NCBI GenBank assembly: GCA_035079385.1 | Contig: JAVHKY010000016.1 | Location: 5,689,501-5,753,500, forward strand | Origin: Aspidiotus rigidus | Taxonomy: Eukaryota > Arthropoda > Insecta > Hemiptera > Diaspididae | Direction: 5' to 3' | DNA: 64,000 bases | Part shown: positions 55,241-64,000 of the stretch, piece by piece | Position numbering within the stretch: the first letter of the stretch is position 1 | Layout of the letters: every line of letters begins with the position of its first letter | Translations under genes and position numbers: made by a program | Notes under the pieces: generated by a model | Told to the model about the DNA's origin: nothing | Database searches by the model: none | Seen by the model: only the letters and a program-made list of their open reading frames with translations

Positions 55241-58200
55241 GTATGCTGGTCGGCTTCGGATTGACCTCAAATCAAAATCCATCCAGAGTCGATGTGCATT
55301 CATCCAAATATATGAAGCAGGATGTTTGTCTGTCTGTCTGCCCTCTTACAAGTCAAGAACCAGCCGATTCATCGTTTTCGAGCTTTCAAGATTAAATCGC
55401 GTGACCCTTGTGATAATACGCGAACTTGATGAGTGGATTAACCGAGATCATGATCACCTGACGCAGGCGTTGAGCGGCTATGCTTGCTTCAACAAGTACC
55501 TTCATGAGAAGTTAAGGAAATTTTAGCGGGCAAAATATTTGCACCGCAACCGAGGGCGAGATTACGGACCACAGACATGAGCGGGATAAGCTTAGTCGGT
55601 CACCGCAAGAGCTTAGGATCTATGAAGCGCTTGCTTGGTAGCCACCACCGAAGCCTTTCAGATCCCTTATTTAAAATCAACGCAATCACGACGTGAGTGG
55701 GTAGATTCAAAATCGATCTCGGTCATCAGTTGACCTATTGAATTCGACTCAATTTTGACGTCAACTTTCAAGTTCTTTGTTTCATTCAAAGATGGAAGTT
55801 GGGAACTTTACTACCTAGATTGCCAGCACTACAAGGAGTATCACTAGATCATCCCAACGAATTTGTTACCATAATTACTCATCAACCTTTCATGAATTCA
55901 CATAGAATGAAAGTTATTTTGCATAAGAAATACACATACGAACGCGAGGCTTTCCTTCAACCGCTGAGTCTAAAACATAATTCGAAATTCTCAAATTATA
56001 CACGCTGTTCTAATGTGTGCACGCAAAAAGTCAAAGAACTGTTTCCAAATAGTTGCGTAGAAGCGATTTCTATAGTGCAGTGTCGACACGAGCTTTACTT
56101 AAGGTCATCAACAGATTTACGTAACCGAGAAAGTTTCACTTTTACACACTGAATCCCAAATTTACGGAAAGATCGCTCGATCATTTCTTCTCCATCGCGT
56201 CACTGACCTTTCACCTTGACCCCCTACAAATGTTGTCTACCTTCAAAAGTTCAGCTTTTGGCTACCTTCTATCGCGGATTTTCTCATCTTTCTGTCCCTC
56301 ATATTTCTAGCCGCGAAGAAGGAGCTCCCCTCTCCCACACAAGCGCGTTCGCTCGTACAAACGAAACTAGGTTTTGAGTTCATCATTATTCTCAAACGAT
56401 TCTCAACTTCGTCGCGCTTCTAAAATGGGAATGCAAAAAAGAAACAGAGGCGATCGGAATACCATTTGAGGTCTTTCCTAATTCTATGAAACAATTTGTA
56501 CGAGCGCAGGGCTCGGTTCGTAATCGTCAACTTTCCGTTACGTATCGTTTATTCTACATCACAAGCCTACGTTTCTCATGACATAGAAATTTTTAATTCT
56601 TCATTTTTCTTTCTCGCGATGTGTAGGAGATGATGAACGTAAAAAAACCAGTTATAATCTGCACTCGGGTACCACGCATTTTCTGAAAATTATTCCGACT
56701 TCTTCCGCGAGTTTATTCCCCCTTTTTTTTTTTCAACCGCGCTAAAAAAAAATACACAATATATTAATGTTCTCTATTACGAGGTCTGTGTCGACAAATG
56801 ATATGATTAACGGTTCGAGAGCAGTTCACCTCTTGAGCGTCTCGTCGTCCACAATGCTAATAAACCAGCAAATCTACCGGTATGAAGAATAACATTTTGA
56901 AATGTTGCGACGAATGCACACAAACGTTTTTAAATTTAATAAGGCACTATTATATCGCGCACACTTTACTGGAAGAAGTCGGCGCGGCCACACCAAACTA
57001 CGGGCACGTAGGTACGGTCGTAATGGAAATAATAACGTTTTTAGGGAAAATATTTCAATTTTATGCAAATACCGCGGACTGCTCACCCAGAGCAGTTCAA
57101 CTACTATTCCAGATGATATATGGGTAAAAGTAATATGTGAACTTTTTACGTTAGTTTATGGGTATAGGCCTAATTATAATAATTGAAAGAAAGATTTCTT
57201 TCGGCAACTCGACGATTTCGCTTTGCTTCATAGATATTTTGCAATACCTCTTTCGCGCGTTTGTTTCCCGTATAAGTTACCTATATCTGAAAAGAAATAG
57301 GCTAATTTGTTTGAAAATTGACAAAAGCCTCGTGACACGTTTGAACTCACATATACGAGATTTACCCGCATTAGGTAATCATTTTTATAGCGAATATACA
57401 TTATATTGAGGTATGTTGGATTATTAAAAAAAAAAAAGAAATGTATCGTGTCGAGTGCGTTTCTTTACTTTATTGAGTGCGATGTAGAAAAAAAGAGCGC
57501 ACTTTTCTTCTAACTCTCTAATTTACTGCCTATATTAATGAGCGTTTCAAAGCGCACGTAATCCGAGGCTTTATCTAATAAGGTACACAAGAACTTTGAA
57601 ACAAGGCCATACAGCACAAGTATATTGAGATGAAATTAACGAGCACATTACTTTTTTTTTATGTCAGCTTCGTTGACCATATAGACCTAATTTTGACAAA
57701 ACAATTTGGAATGTTCGTTTCGCAGGAAAACTTTATTTTTGAGCATAACTCACACTTGAGAATGTAACTCAAAATCGATCTGGGTTTTTCATCTGTGTGG
57801 TTTCGCCTGCAAATCGGCCGAAAATGGCTCGAAACCGACCGCAACCTCTATCCTAGCTACGGACTCATTGTTGAAGGAGACGTTGGCCGATTAGCCACGG
57901 AAAATGAGGGCCGACCCAACTGGAATGCTGGCGATATTTATATCTTGAGTGCACCCTCTGATTCCAAGTAGTACGAAATCTAAGCACTATGTCTACAAAG
58001 CAGGATTTTGGGAGGGACAAAAGCTTTGACCTACTGCAAGCATGTGAACAATTTTTGAGGTATGTCACCGAGGCGAATTGAACAAATTTGTAGAAGATAT
58101 TACGAGCTTTAGTGAAATATGTTCCACATAATTATTCGTATGTCACCGAGGCCAAGGCTACGGTGATGACCCTGTGAGATTTCAGTTCTCTTCAAAGTCG

Positions 58201-58419
58201 CGCTGGCTCACATATTGTAGGTCGGTTAACCAACTCGTCGGGCTCCCATATTCTTATGCTCCAACTTTTTTCTCGTGAGCCCCATAAAACCTTCGCTCGC
58301 GCCGGATATACCTGGCCGAGCCAGCACGACAGTGCAATTTGCGGGACTATAATCGATTTTGCGGCAGTTGGTCCCGCAAAGGGCTCTTACCGCAAAAGAC
58401 ACTGCGACCAGTTTTTAAC
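55241..58419. other. Unassigned DNA, about 3.2 kb
   Basis: Open frames at 55799-56152 (+) and 56882-57186 (+) show no recognisable domain. Words TATGTCACCGAGGC occur at 58058 and 58139. Bases 58255-58400 share CGAGCCAGCACGACA and TTGCGGGACTATAA words with the repeat region at 61640-62060. No confident gene is present. Confidence 0.3.
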
Positions 58420-58680
58420 AGGGAACCTTTTTTATCGGAGGGTATTTTGAAGAAAAATGACGGGCGCCGGGAACCGGGAGGCAAAACGTGGGACTTAAAA
58501 AAATTTTTACCTCTGGGCGACATATGAAAGGAGGGGGACTTGGAAAAATTTCTTTCTCCGAGCCCTATATGATAAGAGGTGTTTCAGGCTAGTTTAGTAT
58601 AGATACTGTATATTAGTCCCAGTTAGTAGAAGCCTAGTATAGCGAAGGCTAAAATTCGAAATTTTTTAGGCTAGTCATTA
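58420..58680 (+). repeat. Hairpin-end motif, minisatellite units and AGTATA repeat
   Basis: AACAGGGAACCTTTTTTATC begins at 58418, followed by GACGGGCGCCGGGAACC and two minisatellite-like units. TAGTATAGATACTGTATATT and GCCTAGTATAGCGAAGGC begin an array that continues on the other side of the LINE at 60951. Confidence 0.55.
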
Positions 58681-59004
58681 TTTATTTATTTATTTATTTA
58701 TTTCAGTTTATTTGGGAGGGTGCTGCAAACAGACGCGTAGTCCAATTACTTGCAACACCCCGTAAAAAATGACATAATAAGATAAAACAAAACAAAAAAA
58801 AAAAAACAAAAAAAAAACAAAAAAAAAAAAAAAAAAAAAATAGAATGAGATAATAACAAAATAATAAACAAATCAATAAATAATAAAAATAAAAAATAAA
58901 AATAAATAAATAAAAAATAATAAAATAATAAAAATAAAAAATAAAAACAAACGGAGACAAACGGAAAAAAGAAAGAAAAAATGTAATAATAATACCAATA
59001 GAAC

Positions 59005-59048
<44 letters not shown>

Positions 59049-60950
59049 ATTGCCACCACCACCCAGGCCCTACCCCAGCATACTATGAAGCCTTCTCTTC
59101 AGTTCCTCTCGTTTTAAATCAAATATATCCAAGTCAGAATGCCTATCAGTTAATTTATTCCAAAAATTTACGGCCCTATTAAGCACACTGTATTCCAAGG
59201 CGTTTGTTCGCACGTTCATTGGGCGAAATACGAATCTCGAGCGACTATTAGCTCTGGGAACGCTCAGGGATATTTTCGATAGAAGATAGGGCTCATATAT
59301 TCTGCCATGAAGAATATCATGGAGAAATAAAACTGATCCTATCATTCTTCTATTATTTAGTGAGACAACCTGAAATCCTTTCAGCAGTTCATGGTATCCT
59401 ATGTCAGTTGGGTAGTATTCAAATGTCTTGTAGTAAAGGTATTTCAGGAATCTTTTCTGTATTGACTCTATTTTGTTTATATTATTACTCGAGTGGGGAT
59501 TCCAAACTAATGCACCATATTCTAGATTCGATCTTACCAAAGCAAAGTAAAGTGTTTTTAGAATTTGCATATTTTTAAATAGACTTGCATTCCTGATTAT
59601 AAACCCAACTGCCCGTTTTGCCTTAGTAACAGTATGCTTAATGTGCCTTCTGTAGTCCATTTGACTGTCCATTAACACTCCCAGGTCTTTGACATATTCA
59701 GTCTCTCTGAGTGCTACCCCACCAATTTTGTAGGTATACTTGTACACTGCAGTCGTTTTTTCTTGTGTATGTTATTTTCTCACACTTTCCTATATTGAAG
59801 GGAAGATAGTTCCTTTCACTCCACTTTTCTAGTGCATTTATATCTCTTTGAAGCTGCTCACCCTCCTCGGCATTTTTTATGGGGCGGAAGATCTTGAGAT
59901 CATCCGCATATAATAGCAAATGCGAGTTTTTTACATCATCAGGAATATCATTAATGAAGAGTGTGAATAGGAGGGGACCCAGGTTGGACCCTTGAGGAAC
60001 TCCTGACGGACAATGGAAAAACCGCGACTCCGCACCCTTGTACATGACATACTGTTTCCTATCATTCAAGTACGATTTAAAGAATTGCAAAGTATTCTGT
60101 GAGAAACCAAAACTTTTCATTTTCCTAATCAGCAATGGGTGATTTACTTTATCAAATGCTTTTTGAAAGTCTGTATATACTGTGTCGACCTGTCCGCGTT
60201 GATCTAGTTGCTCCATAATAAATTGGCTAAAGTAGGCTAAGTTAGTATGTACCCCTCGTTTTGGAAGAAAGCCATGTTGTGCATTTGTTATCATATTCTT
60301 AACCTGAGGGAGAGCCGCTTGTGTATCAATGACTCAAGTATTTTTGCTGGTACTGGGATTATAGAAAGGGGCCTGTGATTTGTGATCTCTGCTGTTAATT
60401 CACTTTTTGGTACTGGTGCAGTCCTTGATATCTTCCACTTCTGCGGGATGGTCTTGCTGTTTATACATAGGTTAAAGATATAGGTGAGAGGGGCCGCTAA
60501 CATTTTCTTGAAGCCTTTATAGATGTATGTAGGTATTCGGTCAGGTCCTAAAGTCGGCTTAGCTTTCAATTTTTTAATGGCCAGCTCAACATCTGTTTCG
60601 GTGAATTGAGTAAGGTCTATTGCTGGGCAATTGATGTACATAATTATGATCTATGACTGATCTCTCATGCAATTCAAAGTCATTAGAGGGTACTACATAC
60701 ACAGAGGAAAAATAAGTTGCAAAGGCCTCTGCAATTACATTGTGCTTATTAAGTGTTTTACCCTCAAATACCTTTGAGTCTACTGAATTGGGAGTCTTCA
60801 TGCTTTTGCTTTTTATAAATTGCCAGAAGTTGATTGGGTTTTGTCTGAAACCTTCTTCTAGGGAGCTGTGGTATGTTTTATGTGCAACTCTTATTCCATT
60901 CTTTAGGGTTTTCCGCAACTCTTTGTATTTGTTATTATTATCTAGGCCTA
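58681..60950 (-). mobile_element. CR1/jockey-group LINE, 5' truncated, with low-complexity 3' tail
   Basis: The reverse transcriptase and C-terminal region lie at 59070-60950 on the minus strand. Downstream is a short 3'UTR with long A/T tracts (59007-59045, 58795-58840, T-rich on the element strand). A unique block with GCAACACCCCGT precedes the terminal tail AATAAATAAATAAATAAAT (58679-58705 region). The 5' end, including the endonuclease, is absent. The copy interrupts the AGTATA-type repeat array. Confidence 0.85.
59070..60950 (-). pseudogene. LINE reverse transcriptase (frameshifted)
   Basis: The coding region of the LINE is nearly intact apart from frameshifts near 60295-60310 and 59745-59765, and an overlap of frames near 60590-60640. 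Motifs in order are NPINFWQFIKSKS, KLKAKPTLGPDRIPTYIYKG, TNHRPLSIIPVPAKILE, QHGFLPKRGVHTNL, TDFQKAFDKVNH, SGVPQGSNLGPLLFTLFIND and YADDLKIF (catalytic YADD). Later come EYVKDLGVLMDSQMDY, SNLEYGALVWNP and IQKRFLKYLYY, ending at the stop at 59070. The protein would have been a polymerase for target-primed reverse transcription. Upstream endonuclease residues are missing, so this copy could not move on its own. The good preservation suggests a relatively young insertion. Confidence 0.9.
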
Positions 60951-61540
60951 GTAGGCCCACTATAATGAAGGATAAAGTTTGACATTTTCCAGGCTACTTC
61001 TTATAGGTCTAGTATAGTATAAGCAGACTTTTTCTTCGTGGTGACGAACTTGGAGGATAAGGACAGTATTAATTTTAAAACTGACACTAATGGTTTCTGT
61101 AATGTTTATAAATCTATGATTCATGGTGATAGTAAGAACATGTAATCGCGTGCTTTCGACCGAATCTCTTTTCTTTTGTATGTTTACCGGAGTATTCTGA
61201 CTTCAGTATGTGCCCGTAGATGATACCCGGCGGTATCGAAACGTCGCTTCGAGTTGTAAATTTGAAAAAATGTGGTGATTAAAGCCTGTTTTAATAAAAT
61301 GTTTTCTAGTATAGTATATTAGCCCTATTATAATGAAGGCTAAAGCTCGACATTTTTTAGGCTAGTATAGTATATCAGACCCAGTATGATGTAGGCTAAA
61401 GTTGAACATTTCTTAGGCTAGTATGGTATATTAGGCTTCGCAAAGGCGTAGAAGTATAGTATATTAGGCCCAGTATAATGAAGGCTGAAGTTTGAAATTC
61501 CTAGTATAACAAAGGCAAGCTATTTAGGAGTGAGAATATA
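60951..61540 (+). repeat. AGTATA-type satellite array flanking the LINE
   Basis: Units near 70 bp share CTAGTATAGTATATTAGGCC, CAGTATAATGAAGGCTAAAG and CATTTTTTAGG. Units lie at 60951-61025 and 61305-61520. Between them (61025-61300) is a different insert with TTCAGTA at 61203 and ATCGAAACGTCGC at 61235. Confidence 0.65.
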
Positions 61541-61544
61541 CAAT

Positions 61545-62100
61545 AGTGACGCCCATAAAACAGGTTCCCTGTTTGCCTCAATTAACAAGGTTAATGAAGG
61601 CAACTCCGAGCGACTCACAAAGTGGGCTGCGAGTTTTTTTCCGGCATTGACCGTTTGCGGGACCATATTTGACAATTTTTGACACATGACATCGCAAACG
61701 TCTCTTTTCCGATTAGGACTATTTACGGAACCATTTGGGCTCTTACCGCAAATGATACCGTAAACGCCTCTTTTCCAATTTGGATTATTCACTAGACCTT
61801 TCGCAATCTTGTGGCAAATGACACCGCCAATGCCCCTTTTCCGATTTGGACTATTAGCGGGACCTTTTGAGATTTTGCGGCAAATATCATTGCAAACGCC
61901 TCTTTCCCAATTCGGACTATTTTCCAATGTCGTCTTGGTTCACATTTTTAGGTCGGGTAACCAGCTTGTCGGGTGCCCCAAACTCTCATGGTAAAACTTC
62001 AACGAATTTTTACGCGGACCTTCTCTGGTTGGGTATGCCCGGCCGGGCCAGCAGGACACTAGTTTTCTCTCCTCAATTACGTATTCTAGGTACTTGAAAA
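61545..62100 (-). mobile_element. Hairpin-ended element with 66-bp tandem repeat
   Basis: The end CCCATAAAACAGGTTCCCTG at 61552 is followed by the conserved second stem-loop ATTAAC-AAG-GTTAAT (61581-61595) and GCGACTCACAAAGTGGGCTG. About four 66-bp units follow. The far end was not defined. GGCCGGGCCAGCAGGACA near 62040 resembles a word near 58320. Confidence 0.6.
61640..61930 (-). repeat. 66-bp tandem repeat, about four units
   Basis: Units share GACTATTTACGG, CTCTTACCGCAAATGA and AACGCCTCTTTTCC. Because 66 is a multiple of three, an open frame of 22-residue repeats (NSPNRKRG, GVICHKIAKG) runs through it on the minus strand. This is most simply a by-product of the unit length. Confidence 0.85.
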
Positions 62101-62159
62101 AAGTTACAGGTTAATTGGGCGGACGGGGATTTGGTTGTACACGATTTAGGTCTGTATTT

Positions 62160-63350
62160 TTTCTATATGAAAGTAGCCGCTGCGGCACTGATACAGTCTC
62201 GAAATGTTGTTTGTTGAATGAGGGGCGGGGGGGGGGGGGGGGTAGAAGACACCCGTACGCGAGCTTCGCATTCACCTACATCACAGTTGGAAGCACACAA
62301 ATGCGTTTGCTTTGTTCACGCGTTTTTTTTTCAATTTAGCAGTTTTTCGTCAATCCCACTCCACTTCAAATTTCACGTAAAGCCAAAGCTATGGTCGCGA
62401 TCATGGATTCTACCGATGACCATCCGGCGCGACATTTCAGCTTTGGTTTGTAAACTAAATCTCATCATTTTCCTTTTTACTTTCGTGTTCGAAAGATGAA
62501 ATGTTTTACTCGTATGTCCGCGTAGTCTTCGAACATGGTGTACTCCATAATTTGGCCTGCAAAATGGGCCGAAAATACCCGAATTCCGACGATAGGACGA
62601 AGATGACAACCAAAGAACGAGAGACGACTTCACTTTTGCGCTGTACTCTCAATTTTGCGTAGCTGTGCGTACGCTGGAAAGAATGACAGACGATTTTCTA
62701 TCCCGCTCTCCTTTGCCTCGCTTTGCGTCAAGTGATGCGAACAACGAAGACACAATTTTTTATGAGAATTATAATTTCTATGTGCGGCAAAATTTTCATT
62801 TATAGCTTGAAAATTATTCCCAAAGAACACACAAATAAATCCTGAAAATTTGGTAGCGATCGCTTGGGTGGTTTTTGAGATATAAGAGGACAAACAAACA
62901 GACAAACTTGCTTCTTTATGGGTATATTTCAACTAGCTGCTACGGCATTGGCAAGGTTCCGGCGCGCTTGGCGGATAGGCCTGCAGCGTTGACACGACCT
63001 TGTGTTTTCAAAACCCTCGCAAGATGTTGTAGGTTGAATAAGAAGAATAGCTTGGGACACCCGTGGTTGTTCATTGTACTTGCCTGCGACGTTCACGTTT
63101 TTGATAATTCTACTCCATTCTAAATTTCACAATTCAGAAAAAACCAAAGCTGGATGAGACCGAGAATTTTACCAAATTGTATGGTAAAATAAATCTCATC
63201 ATTTTACTTTTTTTTTTTCTGCTTCAGAGTTCAGATCAAAATACAAAGAGAAATAGAGAGTGAAACATCTCGCTTGTACACAACAACAAAAGAAAGACAG
63301 ACGACTCTGCCTTGTACTCTTGATTTTGCTAGGCGTTCGAAAGAGTGATT
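62160..63350 (+). repeat. Diverged direct duplication, about 760-bp spacing
   Basis: Words from the first copy (GTAGCCGCTGCGGCA near 62171, ACACCCGT, ACTCCACTTCAAATTTCAC near 62358, AAATCTCATCATTTTCC, TGTACTCTCAATTTTGC near 62643) recur in order in the second copy. There they read AGCTGCTACGGCA near 62934, ACACCCGTGG, ACTCCATTCTAAATTTCAC near 63112, AAATCTCATCATTTTAC and TGTACTCTTGATTTTGC near 63314. The first copy has a run of 17 G with one break near 62222. No coding content was recognised. Confidence 0.6.
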
Positions 63351-63399
63351 TGATCTAGACTAAGGAATTGACGACTTTTTAATAGATCAGAGCTCACTG

Positions 63400-63990
63400 G
63401 GGCATGCCAGAAGGAGAGGATGAGAGAACAGTGATAGATAGGACTCAAATTCATCTAAGGAGGAGAGGAGAGGATCAGTTATGGAAGGTAAACGCAGTGA
63501 CTGCTTTGCGACAGCAAAGTCTACGGCGTCCTATTTCATTAGGTCGATTAGGCTACTGTAGAGTTGGAGGAAGAGTTCGCGCTTACAACCGGTACCGATC
63601 AGAGAATTCGGGTATTTTGCTCTTATATGAGAGGTCCAAAAGGTTTTGGAGTCAAATCTGAGACCAAGGGACATGGCAGACGATTGAATAGTAATTGCGA
63701 AATTCTGTAGACAAACAGAAGGATGAGACATAAAGCGGATCATCTTTTTTGGAAAACTACCGTGACTGTTTTCTTGTCTGAAAATCGAAATCCACGGTCA
63801 GACAGCCATTTAGAAATTCTGCAGGGAGTTATTAAGTAGTCTTGCTGCACGTTGGGTGTTGGAGGTTAGCTCAGATACAGAATTCATACGCAAAAGACGC
63901 TCTTTTTAGGTTATATGGGGATATCTTTTCGAATGGGTTGGTGGGAAGAGTATAAATCTCGTTTTCTAACCATTATAAGCCTACCATGAT
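63400..63990 (-). mobile_element. Jockey-type LINE fragment
   Basis: On the minus strand LGLRFDSKTFWTSHIR near 63690 and a following LFLQLYSSLIDL near 63550 match the thumb region of jockey-group reverse transcriptases. GGATTTCGATTTTCAGACAA near 63790 read on this strand matches the copy at 27635. It continues to the window edge region and is broken by stops. Confidence 0.6.
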
Positions 63991-64000
63991 AGAAAGATTC

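Noticed and set aside
55799..56152. A 117-codon open frame considered as a gene
   Set aside because: It starts at a non-ATG codon, shows no signal peptide or domain, and has no clear splice partners. Chance frames of this size are expected.
56882..57186. Two overlapping plus-strand open frames considered as an exon
   Set aside because: Two frames over the same bases are both open, which argues against coding selection. No motif was recognised.
58703..59062. A Phe-rich minus-strand open frame
   Set aside because: It is a translation of poly-A/T tracts in the LINE 3' region.
1..64000. tRNA, rRNA and CRISPR features
   Set aside because: No tRNA cloverleaf consensus, rRNA core sequence or regularly spaced direct repeats with unique spacers were seen by eye. 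Arrays in the window are tandem repeats without spacers.

Overview
The window is AT-rich eukaryotic nuclear DNA, almost certainly from an arthropod and probably an insect. Genes are split by long GT..AG introns. The proteins are animal types: Mn superoxide dismutase, a Ly6/quiver three-finger protein, group XII phospholipase A2 and an Asef/collybistin-type RhoGEF. Most of the remaining sequence is mobile-element debris of insect type: jockey, RTE and CR1-like LINEs, Penelope-like elements, Ty3/gypsy, Tigger and hAT MITEs. A short TTAGG-type telomeric tract fits an insect. The sequence alone does not fix the order.

Layout of host genes. (1) 485-636 (+) is the last exon of Mn-SOD; the rest of that gene lies left of the window. 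(2) 2567-18622 (+) is a complete three-exon Ly6/uPAR-domain gene (152 aa). Its first intron of about 12 kb is filled with transposons and satellite-like repeats. (3) 21635-22429 (-) is a complete four-exon group XII secreted phospholipase A2 (189 aa). (4) 25120-43082 (-) holds 19 phase-consistent exons of a large SH3-DH-PH Rho guanine nucleotide exchange factor (at least 1,432 aa). Its stop codon is present, but the 5' end was not found. No other convincing host gene was seen. From 43 kb to the right edge the window is mostly repeats plus unassigned DNA. The four genes look functionally unrelated, as expected for an ordinary animal gene neighbourhood.

Layout of repeats. Jockey-type LINE fragments lie at 4.2-5.7, 19.5-20.3, 26.8-28.2 and 63.4-64 kb. 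Tigger/pogo with perfect 21-bp termini is at 6363-7722. Penelope-like elements lie at 8.2-9.0, 37.9-40.0 and 50.9-53.2 kb. An RTE fragment is at 34.7-35.7 kb, gypsy at 36.9-37.9 kb, and a CR1/jockey-group LINE at 58.7-60.95 kb. Several hAT-type MITEs have recognisable 8-bp target duplications (16075-17456, 46076-46431, 46519-47032).

The most unusual material is a dispersed family built around the hairpin motif ACAGG-GAA-CCTGT followed by TTTTATG. It is often preceded by a second hairpin whose stem is kept while the loop varies. It is associated with a 45-bp minisatellite, with arrays of TGACGTCA, or with a 66-bp tandem repeat. A second standout is a 925-bp near-perfect palindrome with AGT...ACT ends and a 6-bp target duplication, sitting inside a Penelope-like element. 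A third is a pair of nested foldback structures at 10.1-10.8 and 12.7-13.7 kb.
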